Assembly: GCA_958510825.1 (NCBI GenBank) | Contig: OY294047.1 | Location: forward strand, 40,315,229-40,379,228 | Length of the DNA: 64,000 nucleotides | DNA from: Brachypterus glaber | Taxonomy: Eukaryota; Arthropoda; Insecta; Coleoptera; Kateretidae | Reading direction: 5' to 3' | Shown here: positions 1-12,935 of the stretch, piece by piece | Position numbering within the stretch: position 1 is the first letter of the stretch | Layout: every line of letters begins with the position of its first letter | The notes under the pieces: generated by a model | Database searches by the model: none | Told to the model about the DNA's origin: nothing | The model's input: only the letters and a program-made list of their open reading frames with translations | Program-made: the position numbers and the translations under genes

Positions 1-800
1 AGTAAACAAATATTTTTTACTTTTAGTGCAGTTTTCATCAATTTAAAATTTATGATGAAAATAAGACAAAAATATATAAACATAAATAACTACAGGAAAA
101 GATTTTTTAATAAAAATAAAAAGTTATAAAAATTATTATTTTTTTCTCTTTTTGGCTCTCCTGCTTAAAAGCGATGTAAAATAAAATACTTTAATATATT
201 GAACTTTTTCCACATCATATAGTAACGCATTGGCTATGTATGTAGATTGGAAATTATATTAATATTTAGTTACCTTATTATTAGATTGAATAGGAAAAAT
301 ATATCTAATAAATAAGTAGATAGGTAATCAATGCGGAATAAGTGAGGGAATGTATAATATCTTGATTTCTTATGAATCAGCTGCAATATCTAAAAATGAG
401 TACCTAGGTGAAGCATAATATGCATGTTATGCATTATGTAAGCGATTAGGTATATTAGGTACAGTTTACAATTTTTCCTTCCAATATAAAACTAAACACA
501 AAAATATAAAATAAGTGTTTTGTTTTAACGCCAAAGTTTTGCCGGTCAGTTACCTATACAAAATTGTATAGGTAATAATATACAATTGTGTCAATATTAT
601 TTATACTTTCAAAAGCAGGAGCTTTAATATATGACATGTATTTACTGTAGCTACTGTAGCTATAAATACATACTTTAATACTGTTTTTTTTTTAAGTTTA
701 AATAATTTTTCAAATTTAAAATTTCAGTTTTATTATGCAGCTAATATGGAATATTAAAAGGGTCACTATAATGGAATATAATTTTTTGAGTATGTAATCT
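1..800. other. AT-rich DNA, no gene seen
   Basis: Very AT-rich with short open frames only. No convincing gene, RNA or repeat boundary was recognised. Confidence 0.6.
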
Positions 801-1890
801 GGGGTAAAGCGGATCACAAGGGGTGAAGCGGATCAAAATACAATTTTTTTAATATTTCCGTGTCACGCATAACTCTACTCTCCGAGAACCAACAAAACTA
901 TTGAAACATCTAGCAGACACCGGCAGTGGTTAATAAATATATTTTTTTGGTTTTAGGTTAGGTAAGTTTCTCGTACACGAAAATCGAGTTTTAAAGTAAA
1001 ATACCCATAATTCACAAAGAACAAAAACAAACTGTGGTACAACAAAAGTGGAATAATTTACATTGGGGTAGTATGTTTTAAAATAGGTATTGCCAAGATA
1101 GATCATGAACATGCCAGGTCATATGAGCCCGATAGTATATGTACAGTGAACGTTCTACGAAAGAAACCTACATCAAAAGAAGTATTTTTCGCGAGTTCTG
1201 TTTTTCGTATATCCAGATGTCACGGATATTTCTGTGGCCAAGAAGGATCAAATTGACCGAAAAGTTGAAGAAAAGTTATACAGAAGAGGAAAATATATAT
1301 TCAGAAATATTTCTACTATAGGTAGGTACTCTAGAATAATTGGCTAAGCTAAAAAATAATTAGAAAAATAATTCTTACCTACTCTATGTATTATTTTTTT
1401 ACCAAAGTACAAAGAATGTGATGTTTTATTTATTAGCGTTGAATATATTTTTGTTTATAGTTCTATACTTTGAGAATATCTTTTTTATTCATAGACTGGA
1501 ACTATGTTTGTTTAAATTTTTTATATAGACAATTTAATTTTTGTTAATTAAAAATTCTCTTATTTTGGTTTTTTATTGTTGATTTTAACACGCTCATTGG
1601 CCCTACAGGCAGGCCTATTATTTGGTTTAATTGTTTTTTGATTAATTTGGGTTTCCATTGGTCTTTAAGAACGATTTTTTGGCTAAACAAGTAATTGATC
1701 CTCTTCACCCCCTTTCATGGGGTGAAGCGGATCAACCTTTAATAAATAAAAACTGAAATGAGACAAATTTTTCTCAAAATGTTCAACGTATAGCTGAATA
1801 GTAAAAAGCTTATAAAATTTATTTTTTTCGCATTTTTGTTTAGTATTTAAATATTTAAAGAAAACTGATATTTTTGATCCGCTTCACCCC
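801..1890. mobile_element. TIR element with GGGGTGAAGCGGATCA ends
   Basis: GGGGTGAAGCGGATCA-type motifs lie at 801-816 and 820-835 at the left end, and the inverted form closes the element at about 1874-1890. A further copy is internal at 1719-1734, facing a degenerate inverted copy at about 1694-1710. This looks like a ~1.1 kb non-autonomous DNA transposon, possibly with a second element nested near the right end. No target-site duplication was found and no transposase was recognised. Superfamily uncertain. Confidence 0.6.
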
Positions 1891-2884
1891 ACGGTAATTT
1901 TACAATTTTATAGAAATATTATGTACATGTACATGTAATATTCCTATAAAATTGTGAAATTACAAGTTAAATCTCTTAAATTTTACGTTCACCTGCTTGG
2001 CAACATATTACTTCTGATTTAGCATGTAAATTTACACATTTTTTTGTAGTGTAGAATAAAATCTCTTTATTAAAAACAAAAATGTTATTTTGTAATTGCT
2101 GTCTACAAAATAGAGGCATTATACATTATCCTACTATTTTCTCGATGGTAAAAAAGTGGAAAATTTAAATTTAAAACTGTCATTATATCTACAATTAAAT
2201 GCAATACGCCAATTTTATAGGCTTCATCCAGTTTTCACACACAGTGTAAATTACACTGTGTAATACATTTATCTGAAACGCAAATTTATATTTTAAAACT
2301 GTATCTGGGTTTAATGAATACATTTAAAACTGAAACTTAATGCGTGAGTGACTTAAAAATAAATAAAAAACTTATAAAAAATATAATTTTAATTAATTTT
2401 GCAAAGAATTGAAATATAAACGTGCGGTAATAGGAGTTAAAAAAGAATTGCAAGAATCTCAGTCGCATGTATAAAACCACTTTATTCTATAAATAATCTG
2501 CCACAATGTTCGATAAAAGCAGAAACGCGAAAATAAAAAAATATATCTACAATTTCGCAACTTTGTAACTTGACCAGCCTTTTTCTGACAGGAGGGGCAA
2601 AACAGTCCCATACTGTGTATTAATGTCAATATATTTAAGAAATGCCAGTTTATTCGCAAATAAAATCATGAAGTTTATTATATCAAGTAAACTTATTCAT
2701 TTTATTATGTTGTTATTTTGCATAGGAATTACTTCATATTTTTACTTGGTTCTCGTAAAATCCACATTTGGATACAGACTTAAAAAGTTACAATAAAGAT
2801 ATTTTTTAAATAAGAACAATATATGATTCATTTCACCACATAATAGTTTTATACTAAACTTGCATTGTCCACATGCAGATTTCT
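1891..2884. other. AT-rich DNA, nothing recognised
   Basis: Low-complexity A/T sequence including a small palindrome-like run around 1900-1965 (TGTACATGTACATG with TATTTCTATAAAATTG flanks). No gene seen. Confidence 0.5.
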
Positions 2885-3010
2885 AGAATGATTAATAGCT
2901 ATTATACATGAGTAGAATACTATACTTTATCCATGGTCGTTTTTAATTTTAAACGATTTATCTTTACAGACCCGTGATTAATAGGCCTATTAATCACGGC
3001 CGTGGATAAA
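2885..3010. repeat. Dispersed repeat with a perfect 28-bp palindrome
   Basis: A sequence of about 115 bp ends in a perfect palindrome at 2972-2999 (left half CCGTGATTAATAGG). A clearly related inverted copy lies at 26343-26462, including the flanking TTTATCCATGGTCG and AATAGCTATTA segments. It is probably the end of a mobile element. The palindrome contains two ATTAAT homeodomain-type cores. Confidence 0.7.
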
Positions 3011-3714
3011 AGTATTTTTGTATTAACAGCAACAAAAAATGTACAACTATGTTGTTTTGTCCCATCTTCTAGGACTTGCATGGTACGCTACTGCAACTGT
3101 TTATCAAATTGTCAAAGTCTCTCTTATTGCCGCAATTTTAATGAATACTTTATTTTTAATTTTTACTTCTGGTTTGGAAGATATCAGGATTTTCCTAAAA
3201 GTTGTCATTTTTTCATTTAACTCAAAAACTGCTAAATCAGTAGAGTTGTTGTTTTTTATTTGAAGCTCAAGTCTTTTACTTCTTCTTCTTCTTCCTGGGG
3301 AAACTTTTTATTGCCGTCTGACAATAGCTCAACGGTAATTTTCAGAACCGCCGCCGGATGGAATGACCTTTTTTTTTTCTTTTACTCAAGTTTATCAAAC
3401 CCATTTTATGTTTGTGATAAACTTGATTAAAAGAAAAACGTAACTCGGTTAAGCTTCAAATGTAAACACAGCATCAATCAAATTCATCTAGTACTTTTTG
3501 AGTTAACTGAAAAATTTTTCAGGAAAATCCTGATATCTTCTAAACCAGAAGTAAAAATATGAAAAAATAAAAAAGAAAATAGTCATTAACACTGCGGCAA
3601 TAACAGAGACCTAAACAATTTGATAAACATTTGCAGTGGCGTACCATGCAAGCCCTAGAAGATGGGGCAAAAAACCTAGTTGTACATTTTTTGTTGCTGT
3701 TAATACAAAAGTAC
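3011..3714. mobile_element. Foldback element (704 bp)
   Basis: The arm at 3011-3232 is repeated in inverted orientation at 3493-3714 (for example TGTATTAACAGCAAC versus GTTGCTGTTAATACA, and ATATCAGGATTTTCCT versus AGGAAAATCCTGATAT). A smaller inner hairpin (TCAAGTTTATCA / TGATAAACTTGA) sits at about 3386-3435. It begins directly after the 2885-3010 repeat. The arms have diverged through many substitutions, so it is not recent. Confidence 0.8.
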
Positions 3715-6645
3715 TTTTTTAACCATTTTAAATAAAAACAAAAGTAAAGAATGTTTAATTTTTAAAACAAAAAAGAATCAGTCAAATCCAGAAAGTAGTT
3801 TTCGAAATATTTAAATTTAAAAAATGGCAATTTTTTTGGTGGATCGATTTTTTTGCTCTCAAGTGTAGTACATAAAAAAGAGTTAGGATCTTTGAAAACA
3901 TAAAATGGTAAATTAATTATTAAAGAGTAATTTCCTAGAAAATAGGCGACAAACAGGTTTTAAAATACGATGCTAAAACAGGTTTAATGGTCGATTATAT
4001 GTTTTAATTATAAATAATTATTTAAGACCAATATGCACGGAAAAAAAAAATTATAGCTAGGAGCGCTATAACACACATACCAAGCAAATTATAATCGCTT
4101 ATTATATAAATACAAGGCTTTCTCTTACAATTATGGCAGTCAGTGTAAAAATTTATATGAAATACTTTAATTGTTTAGTGAATAATAAAATATAACAAAT
4201 AGTATGGCATTTATAGCTTAAATAGATTTAATTATTGTCCGTGCTAATAATTTTTATAATATAATAAAATTTCTGTAAATTTATAATAGGGCCTGTAATA
4301 AATATAATCGTGTCTGTAATATATATAATCGTTTCCAATTTATTTTTAACATTATTAGTTATTGTGTCCCTTATAATCTATAGCTTAAATCACTATAATT
4401 TGCCACTGTTACCAAATATCTTATAATGTATAGCGCAGAGCCCACTAATTTCTTTCCGTGTGTAATTGAGAATATGAATAAAATGCGTAAGTTTAATTTA
4501 AAACAAAATAAATAAAAGTGCCGAACATTTTTCCATTTACCCAGTACTTTAAAATTTAACTGGTTAGTTTTAAAACAATAAAATGTTATTATTATTATTT
4601 TTTTATTGCCGACCTTTAAAAATTTAAACAATAACATTGTGTAATAAAATTTAAGTTATCCTAGGTTAGTATCAATGTATTTACGATACGAAATTTTAAA
4701 ACCTTGTTTTTTATAAAGTAAATTTATGATATACATACACTATTTTAAAATAAACCAGGGTTTTAACCAGAAAATCCAGGAAGGATCAGCCCGAAGGTTT
4801 AACAGCATAAGCGTCTTTGCAATTTGTTTTTGCACAAATTTTAGATATTTATAGAATTTAGTTATATGTGCGTAATCTCAAACTGTTTAGGTTTAGCGCC
4901 ACAGGCGATATTTTTAAGATCAGATATTAAAAAATTATATTTGACAAAAAATAACCATGTAAAAAAATAAAATAAAATAATTAAAATAAAAAATCACAAT
5001 TACAAAAATATCTTTAAAATTACAAGGTGAGAACAGGTCTATACAATTTTTACAATATTTTACATTAATTTTTTGCTGTGTATATTTGACTGTAATAGTC
5101 CAGGGTAATTAAACTCAATTTATGCAATAATTAAGATAATGAATTGTTTACGATGCGAAATTTTAATGTACTTATCTAAACTGAATGATATTAAACCACT
5201 TTGCAACATTGTAACCAAAAAATTAAATATGTCCATATTTAAAAAAAATATATTTCAAGGATTTTTTAAAGAATTAAGTTACATAAATGACAAGCTAGAT
5301 TTTTTTTGTTCGTCTATTACTCATGCGACGATTAATTTTACAGATAACATATATCTACAGATTTGATGGCGCCATGTTTTATTTGAATTTGTGTATATTG
5401 CCTTTTCCACAGTCCCTTATTAGTTTGTTTTTTATTCTACTTACACAACTGTTTGTTGGGCATTAATTTTAAAAACTAGCTAACAGGTAACACCAACTTC
5501 TTTTTTAAATATGTGAATATTCTTTTTAAAGTAATACTTATATTAGTAAGCAATAAGCAAAAACAAAGTTTGTGCTATAACACTTTATTTTAGTCCGCAC
5601 GCGCGAGATAGACTTGGAGAAAAAATCTATTTATTTTTAAGTCACTATGCAAACAATAGAATTATCGGCAAAAATAAAACGTGTTATAATGATTCGCAAA
5701 ACTCGACTGATTTGAGAAATATCTGGAAAGAAAACTATAAAAGTGCAAACTCCTCCTACAGCCATATATTTTTAATTGTTATTTTACCATAGTAGTGCAT
5801 GGAGGGCGCTTTTGAGACTAAGGGTCTAACGACCTGGGCTGAAGTAAAATTTTCAATGTCAGATATTAGAGCGGTCCATATTTTTATTTATTTAAAAAGA
5901 GTCAAAGAAGTTATCAAAAACAGTTTGAATGTTAAACAATATAAAGCAGTAATAAATTTTGAAAAAAAGCTGAGAAAATAAAAAAAGTTAATGTAAAAGG
6001 CAAAATTGAAAAACTGAAATATGAAAAAGGCTAAAAAGAAAATACAATTTGTTGAGTTTTAATATTTATAGGGGAACTAGCCGAATAGGTCAAGGGTCTG
6101 ATTCATTACACAGCCCCACAAAATAAAAAAAAGTCCGGAGTTCTAATGAAGACTATGGTATACCTATGCAATTTTGACGCTGAAATCGAATCTGATATTT
6201 AAAAAACTCCTGGACCCTCAAAATCTTGAGATATAGCACACAATGTTTTTTTTGTAGCATTTGAACCAAAAAATAATAATAAATAAATACGAAGGATTTA
6301 AAAAAAAATGGAAATATTGCTAAATAAAAATGATTCATGCTATTGATTGCAGATTTTAAATATCTACCCTAGTTAATTTTTTACAGGTCCACAAATGCAA
6401 ACTTTGCACCTTTTTGGTGTTTTTCAGATATATTTCATTAAAAACTTGCCTAAAAAATCAACATCGATTTTGTTGCACAGTGTAATTTGAATTTGGGGAA
6501 AGCGAAAGGTAAAATAGACTCCCCCTCAAAATTGGTTAGAAAGTAATTTTAAGCTGTTGATTTCCTCCCACCCCACACAAGTCCTAGACATAGGAGTTGC
6601 TTGATTAATTAAAATCATGCGAGGTTATTATACAAACATGTAAAT
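3715..6645. other. AT-rich DNA without a recognisable gene
   Basis: Long A/T-rich stretch. Noted items: repeated TATAATCG-type words at 4090-4335, a 10-bp palindrome ATGGCGCCAT at 5366-5375, and a slightly more GC-rich patch near 5799-5850 containing GGAGGGCGC. Open frames of 60-75 codons here match nothing known and use no recognisable motif. Confidence 0.5.
5366..5375. promoter_or_regulatory. ATGGCGCCAT dyad (Pho-core / CTCF-like)
   Basis: A perfect 10-bp palindrome made of two facing GCCAT cores, the core recognised by Pleiohomeotic/YY1. In context TTGATGGCGCCATG it also resembles the fly CTCF core (GRTGGCGC). It is a single site in AT-rich surroundings, so function is only a possibility. 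Confidence 0.25.
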
Positions 6646-6928
6646 GTTATGTTTATTAACATATTAGCGCTATGTTTATTAACATATTAGCGCTATGTTT
6701 GTTAACATATTAGCGCTATGTTTGTTAACATATCAGCGCTATGTTTGTTAACATATTAGGGCTATGTTTGTTAACATATTTATGTTATGTTTGTTAATAT
6801 ATTAATGTTATGTTTTTAACAGATTAATGTTATGTTTGTTGACATATTAATTATATGTTTGTTAATATATTATTGCTATGTTTGTTATTATATTAATGTT
6901 ATGTCTGTTAACATGTTAGTGTTAATGT
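6646..6928. repeat. 23-bp tandem repeat, about 12 copies
   Basis: Direct tandem array of a 23-bp unit, TATGTTTGTTAACATATTAGCGC in the best copies. The first five or six units are nearly identical; later units drift (AGCGC replaced by ATGT) and vary by a base in length. Each unit contains TGTTTGTTAAC, a forkhead-like site, overlapping the GTTAAC palindrome. There are no spacers of CRISPR type. Confidence 0.95.
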
Positions 6929-7200
6929 TATTATTTTAATATTTATTATACACAGAAAAAATATTATTTAAAAAGAATACCAGATTTTATTAAATTTCTA
7001 AGAAATATGGCAATTTAATTAAAGTCTTATGGAAAATCGAGTTTTATTTTTTTTGTGTATATTTAAAATTTGTAAAAACTAAAATGTTTTTAAAATAACT
7101 GTCTAAAATAAGGACCATCCTGTAGGCAGGCATATAACGAATAATGTTTTCAGAGGTTTTTATAGTTTCTCGTCGTGAAGTTTATAGGTTTTTAATATTA

Positions 7201-8670
7201 TGCAGGGTGGCAAATAGCAGTATTTCGGCGCTTAAAAGTTAAAACGAAAATTTACCAATATATAAAATTAATACAATATATTTAGGCTTTTATTTTTGAA
7301 TGATGGTTTTTCTAATTTAAATTAATTTAAAATTACAATATTTTTAAAAAATTTCGAAATATGTATCTATATATAATAAATAAAAATATATCCAGTTTGA
7401 AAATTCATTCATGGTTCTGAACGTCTGAACTTCTTATAGTGAAGTTGTTTATTATAAAATAATTAAAAAAAGGCTTATAATCGACTTCACGTTAATTTTA
7501 TTATTGAAAACAATTAGTGTGACCGCGGTTTCGCTATAATAGATATAGCATCTACGGACTTAAATACATATAATGGGACATCTTTAACATTCTGGTCATA
7601 AATAACACTAAGGACATTACACAATTAATCTGTAACCTAATTTATTAATTGTGTAATGTCCTTAGTGTTATTTATGACCAGAATGTTAAAGATGTCCCAT
7701 TATATGTATTTAAGTCCGTAGATGCTATATCTATTATAGCGAAACCGCGGTCACACTAATTGTTTTCAATAATAAAATTAACGTGAAGTCGATTATAAGC
7801 CTTTTTTAATTATTTTATAAAAATATATGGTACAACAAGAAGACTGCTGCCAACAAAATAATACCCTCCAGGCCTAGGCTCATTAAAATATCATTAGAAA
7901 ACTGTTTTTTTTATTAAAATTTTATATAATTGCTTTCCGATTTTAAAATTTTTCAAAATTTCGGAAAGCCTTGTATTCGTGCAAAAATTTTCAAATTTTT
8001 TTTTTGGCGAATTTTTGCGTTTTATGACGTTTTATGTCGATATAAATCAATTTCAAGCAAAAAAAAAAATTGTCGGTCGATCGGTCTGTCCGGGAAATCT
8101 TGTAAGCACGATAACTTAAGAACGCTTTAAGCTAGAGACTTGAATTTTGGCATACAGGTATGTTACCAAAAGTTCTCGTTCGGGATTTTTTTTTGGTGAA
8201 CATTGGCGTGCGGCAAGGGGGGCAAATGGGGAAAAATACATTTTTTTTAGAAAAAATTTAAAATTGCTATATAGAGGTTTTTAAGGTTGCTGAAATTGTA
8301 TCTGATAATAAAATTTCTCTAACTCGACCCGAGGGGGTGAGGGGGTAAATATTTTGAAATGTTTTCCAAATTTTCGTGAAAATTTGTAGATAGGGGTTTT
8401 TGAGGTTGATAAAAATGAATCTTGAAATATATTTTTTGAAACCCACCCCCTTAGGGGTGGGGGGTGATTTTTGTGAAAATTGGTATATTGACGTTTTTGA
8501 GGTTGATGGAAGTGAAGTAAAATGGGAAACCTTTTTTACTGGCAGTGTATTTTTCTTAAATTTTTGCTTTTTTCGAAAATTTCCCTGACTTTTCACAAAA
8601 TTCCCTGACTTTTCCCGGTAGGTCAAATTCCCTGACTTTTCCCGGTTTTCCAGAGAGTGGCCACCCTGCA
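7201..8670. mobile_element. TIR element ending in TGCAGGGTGGC, with nested insert
   Basis: The left end TGCAGGGTGGC (7201-7211) is matched by the inverted GCCACCCTGCA at 8660-8670. Near the right end are three direct copies of TTCCCTGACTTTTC (8579-8642). Part of the interior (about 7925-8170) shares TTTCGGAAAG and ACGATAACTTAAGAACG with the 45.5 and 50.5 kb repeats. The palindrome at 7453-7819 lies inside. That both ends belong to one element is inferred from the TIR match only. Confidence 0.45.
7453..7819. mobile_element. Nearly perfect 367-bp palindrome (foldback)
   Basis: Arms at 7453-7629 and 7644-7819, about 177 bases each, match essentially base for base, with one A-run length difference, around a 14-base centre. 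There is no coding potential. The near identity of the arms suggests a young insertion or recent arm-to-arm correction. Transcripts through it would form a very stable hairpin. Confidence 0.95.
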
Positions 8671-9302
8671 TATACGGGGTAATTTTTTTTACCGGAGCCC
8701 CCCTTTATTATTTTTTAATAATAAAGGTGATTTAAAAATCACAAAATTATCTACCCGTTGGACCAACAGTGTTGATATTTAAGTATAGACGGTGTAATTT
8801 TAAATATCAAGGCTAAAGGGATTTCTATAAAAAACAGAAGTAATTAGTCATCAGGTAAATTATATATATATAAGTATATTTTAAGATAAAAGTTTGCCCA
8901 AAAAAGTAATTTCAAATAAAGCAAAAAAGTTATAAGTGGCTCCGCAACATAAAGTAATATTTTTTGATTTTGAAATTCTATCGTAAATTGCAAAAAATAC
9001 CACCTTGATAACGTACCCACGTAAATAAAACTTGTTCCATAAAGTTTATTTATTTAATACAATTTACGATATTTTTCTTCATACTTCTATAATAATATCG
9101 TAATATCGCAACAATAACCAATGTATAAGGAGATTTCTGATTAAGACACACCCACATTGTATGTCCCACAATCCAGACAATGCAGTTCAGCCGTGTGGGT
9201 TTTACTTGTTCGATAGAAATATCAATTTCAAATGGAAATATGCAGTAGTGCAATTAACCACATTTTATAACTACGAATTTAACACACCTACTTTATATAT
9301 AA
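8671..9302. other. AT-rich DNA, no gene seen
   Basis: Contains a short AT microsatellite near 8863-8880. The small minus-strand open frame near 9050-9253 resembles no known family. Confidence 0.45.
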
Positions 9303-9775
9303 TATAATATACTAGCCGAATACCCGTGCGCTGCACAGGGCATTAAGATTAACATTTTTTACCAGTCGAATATCGAAAATTCCTGAAACACGTATCTTTT
9401 CGATTTCAATAAAGAATATTTTTGCTAAATATTGTGACTAGATTGGCAGGTCTTTGAGATACGCACACTTTTCAAAAAAGGGTTATATTTACAAAATTTA
9501 CCACTTACGACTTAAATATCACGATTTTTACCACCTTTCCACCTTTGCCAAACACAAAGATTCTAGATTAAGGGGCCTCTGAGATATGCATACTTTTTAA
9601 AAAACCTTTCAACCCCCGTTTCACCCCCTTGAATTTCAAAAAATCCTTTCTTAGTGGGTGTTTACATCATAAAATAAAAGAACTTTCCAAATTTCAAATT
9701 TCTAGGTCCATGGGTTTTGGCTGGGCGTTGATTGCTGAAGTGAGTTAGCATTATATATAATAGATTATAGACTGT
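9303..9775 (+). mobile_element. Probable truncated retroelement-derived repeat
   Basis: Begins ACTAGCCGAATACCCGTGCG and ends in AT-rich TTATATATAATAGATT. This layout (an ACTAGC..ACCCGTGC start and an ATATATAGAT-like tail) is familiar from many arthropod dispersed non-LTR-derived repeats. No reverse transcriptase frame is present. Class assignment is from memory and tentative. Confidence 0.4.
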
Positions 9776-9778
9776 ATA

Positions 9779-9900
9779 ATATAAAAGCCGTGACGGTATG
9801 TAATGCTACGAATTTCATTATATACTATTCACAGTAAATGGTATATTGCATTAACCCAAATGGGTACTTAACAAAATATAAAAAAAGGAAAATCCCAATA
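9779..9900 (+). repeat. Solo terminal fragment of the 45.5/50.5 kb repeat family
   Basis: The segment with TTTCATTATATACTATTCAC and AGTAAATGGTATATTGCATT is shared with 50468-50550 and, interrupted by a transposon, with 46010-46750. Confidence 0.75.
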
Positions 9901-10335
9901 TAGCAATTTAAATTTCGCGCAGCAAATACGACTCAGTAACTTGCGCAGAATTGAAGCCTTATAAGGCTTTAGTAAGGATAAATCCTTTTGTCTAGATTAT
10001 TGATACTTAAAAAAAAGGTGCTCATTCACTTACCTCCTGGCTCAGCACCCCCTTGATTTTTTTGGTCCAAATTGGTTTTATAATTTAGCGGTTTAAAATA
10101 GCTTATATAGATAAGCTTATTCGAAAAATAGGGATAGGCGAATGAATATTGCAACAATGTACACACAATACAGTATACAATAAATACACTTTCATTACGT
10201 GATTGTAAATACGTTAAAAGAAAATTCTTTACGAGTTTTATGTTAATGTATTTAAATTTCTAGTCAATGATTTTGTTAGGGTGATTCTTATAAGAGCTTA
10301 TATAGAATTTGTTGTTATTCATTAAACAAATAATA

Positions 10336-12366
10336 GTATATTAAAGTACTAGTTTCATAACATACGTTTTTAGTACGAGTACAAGTACATACGTTTTTAG
10401 TACGAGTACAAGTTTAGAAAACGAGCCGCTTGCGGCGAGTTTTCTAAAGTACTAGTGCTCTAAAAACGTGTTATGAAACGAGTGCTTTATACAATTTTTT
10501 TATTTTGCTCTAAAATTTGAAAAACTTACATTTAAATTGATGACTGATTTAGGGATTTTTGTTTTGGGTTGGCATTACAGTTTACACTATGTTTAAAATT
10601 CTAAGAACAATAGCTATTTATGGTACTAGTGGGTAAAGTAATATTGCCCATGAGAAAATTATGGCGTCAGCCAAGCAGGTTAATTTTCGAGAAGGCAATA
10701 TCGGTTTAACCATGAGTGTCATACAAGGTTTTATCCAATAAATAGCTTAGGAATTCATATTTTTATTAAAAATTTTAATGACATTTACAAGAAAATAATT
10801 TGACAAGTGACAGTTGAGTTGGTAAAATAAATAATTATCCACTCAATAAAGTTAAAGCCACGCGGGGGTTATTATTGAGTTTATCTATTTAAAATAAAGC
10901 TGGTAATTGTCTTATTATCTGTATGTATTGGATAAATAATATTTTGATATATTTTACAGTCATCTCTTCTTTTTTCACTGCAATTAACCAGTCCACAATT
11001 TTAACACGGTAAAAAATAACCCAAACACAAAATTTTGTAAAAAATTAAACTTTAAATCGACATTGACGTTTGCACGAAAAACGTCAAGAGATAGGCGTTT
11101 GTATGTTGCCAACCCAACAGAAAAAAAAGTAGAGACCTCTTATGGGCCTATAAGAACACGCAAAATGCGTGTGATTAAGAGCTTTTAAGAGTGGCAAAAT
11201 AGAAAAAAGGTTGTATAAGATATTTTTATTTTTATTTTAAGCTATTTGAAAAATGTGTATATTTAACAATTCTAAACATTTTTGGCTACGCTACGACGCT
11301 AAACTGGTTTACCAATAAGGTGACATCACAATTTTAATTAATACATATTATATATATATTTTATTATTTTGTGCATTTTATTAAATAATTTGCATACCTG
11401 TGTATGAGAAATGCGAAACCTTAATATTTATAAAAAGTTTCTCCTGCGTCTCTAAATATGTGTTAATTTTTAGAGGTTTCCTCTGGCTATTTAATTTTTA
11501 TAAATAATTTTCTTTTTAAATTGTTGGTCTTTAGACTATAAGCGAACTTAAAAATTTTATAAAAAAAATAACCCGTGGTGCTTAATTTGATTACCAGTAT
11601 CTGATAACACAATATCAATGAATACATTTTAAAAAATAATTGCATATAAAATTCTGAAAAATACGATACCTTAGGATTTCTAAAAAGTCCAAACCCTTAA
11701 AATTAACTTAAAACTTCACAAGGAAAAACTTCTTGTAAATGCGTGGTAAACTATAAAATTCGAAACATTATATAACATTTTCTATTTTGCGACTCTTATA
11801 AGCTCATAATCACACGCATTAGGCGTGTTCTTATAGGTATAGATCTCTACTTTTTTTTCTGTTGGGTTGGCAACATACAAAAGCCTCTTGACTTTTGCGT
11901 GCAAATATCAATGTCGATTTTAATTTTTTAGAAAATTTTATGTTTGGGTTATTTTTTACCGTGTTAAAAGTGTGGACTGGTTAATTGCAAAGAAAAAAGA
12001 AGAGATGACTGTAAAATATATCAAAATATCATTTGTTCTTAGAATTTTAAACATAGTGTAAACTGTAATGACAACCCAAAACAAAAATCTCTAAATCAGT
12101 CATCAATTTAAATGTAAGTTTTTTTAAATTTTAGAGCAAAATAGAAAAAATTGTATAAAGCACTCGTTTCATAACACGTTTTTAGCGCACGAGTACAAGT
12201 TTCTAAAGTACTAGTTATGTTATGTTACTATTATAGTTTCTAAAGTACTAGTTATGAAACTAGTACTTTAATATACTATTAGCGCACTAGTACTTTAGAA
12301 AATTCGCGGCAAGCGGCTAGTTCTCTAAACTTGTACGTTTGTTATAAAACTAGTACTTTAATATTA
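10336..12366. mobile_element. Large foldback element (about 2.0 kb)
   Basis: Both ends carry GTATATTAAAGTACTAGTTT-type sequence with repeated ACGTTTTTAGTACGAGTACA motifs, in inverted orientation. Inner arm segments also match in inversion, for example AACAGTTTACACTATG-like sequence at about 10580 and 12050, and ACGCATTAGGCGTG-like sequence at about 11160 and 11810. A central spacer (about 11230-11775) is not duplicated. No transposase frame was recognised. A half-copy lies at 34359-34805. Confidence 0.85.
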
Positions 12367-12609
12367 CTATATTGTCCTCCGAGGGGTAAACCATTACAAA
12401 ATTTTTGTACAAGGACGAGATTTTTTATCAAAAAAATCTAGGATTTTTGAGCTTTATGTGATTTTTGTTGGGATTTTTAAAATATTTTTGAATGGCTGAA
12501 CATTTGACAACAGGTGGTTCACCCCTTGCTGTCCTTTCGAAATGGAAATAAACTAATATACATTTTAATTATTATTTTAAATATTAAATTCTAAATATAA
12601 ATAAATTAA

Positions 12610-12935
12610 TATTTTGAACAAAGTAGATAAACGTACATTCTCCAAGAATTCCAACCAACGCATTCCTAAATTAATTTATTAGACTTCTGAGAACTAAATC
12701 CCCTTGAGGAGAACCGTCCAATGAACGCTACCTTAGAAGGCCATTTTCAAGTCCGTTTATCGACATGTTGACCATTTTGAAAATGGGTCATTTTTTGCAT
12801 ACTTTTAGAAACTGAAGGCAATAAAAGTGAAATGTGGTTCATTGTGTTTCATTTGCAGACTCGCCCACAAAAAATACTCAAGAAAGCATTCACCAACCAT
12901 ATAAATAGTGCCTTAGGTTCCTATTTAAAACTGGG
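12610..12935. promoter_or_regulatory. Candidate cis-regulatory block (unique, moderate GC)
   Basis: Sequence free of visible repeats between two transposons. It holds a GGCCATTTTC Pho-type core (about 12738-12747), GGCAATAAAAG (posterior Hox/caudal-type CAATAAA), and TTTATCG. It also contains TCATTTGCAG, which could serve as a splice acceptor of an unknown transcript. Function is inferred from motif content and from its standing out of the repeat background. Confidence 0.3.

Noticed and set aside
1139..1321. 60-codon frame inside the 801-1890 element as a transposase remnant
   Set aside because: None of the three forward frames checked shows a recognisable transposase motif.
6646..6928. Possible CRISPR-like regular array
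   Set aside because: Eukaryotic context, units are directly adjacent with no unique spacers; it is a simple 23-bp satellite.
8267..8671. 134-codon minus-strand frame with REKSGN repeats
   Set aside because: Comes from the repeated TTCCCTGACTTTTC words at a transposon end.
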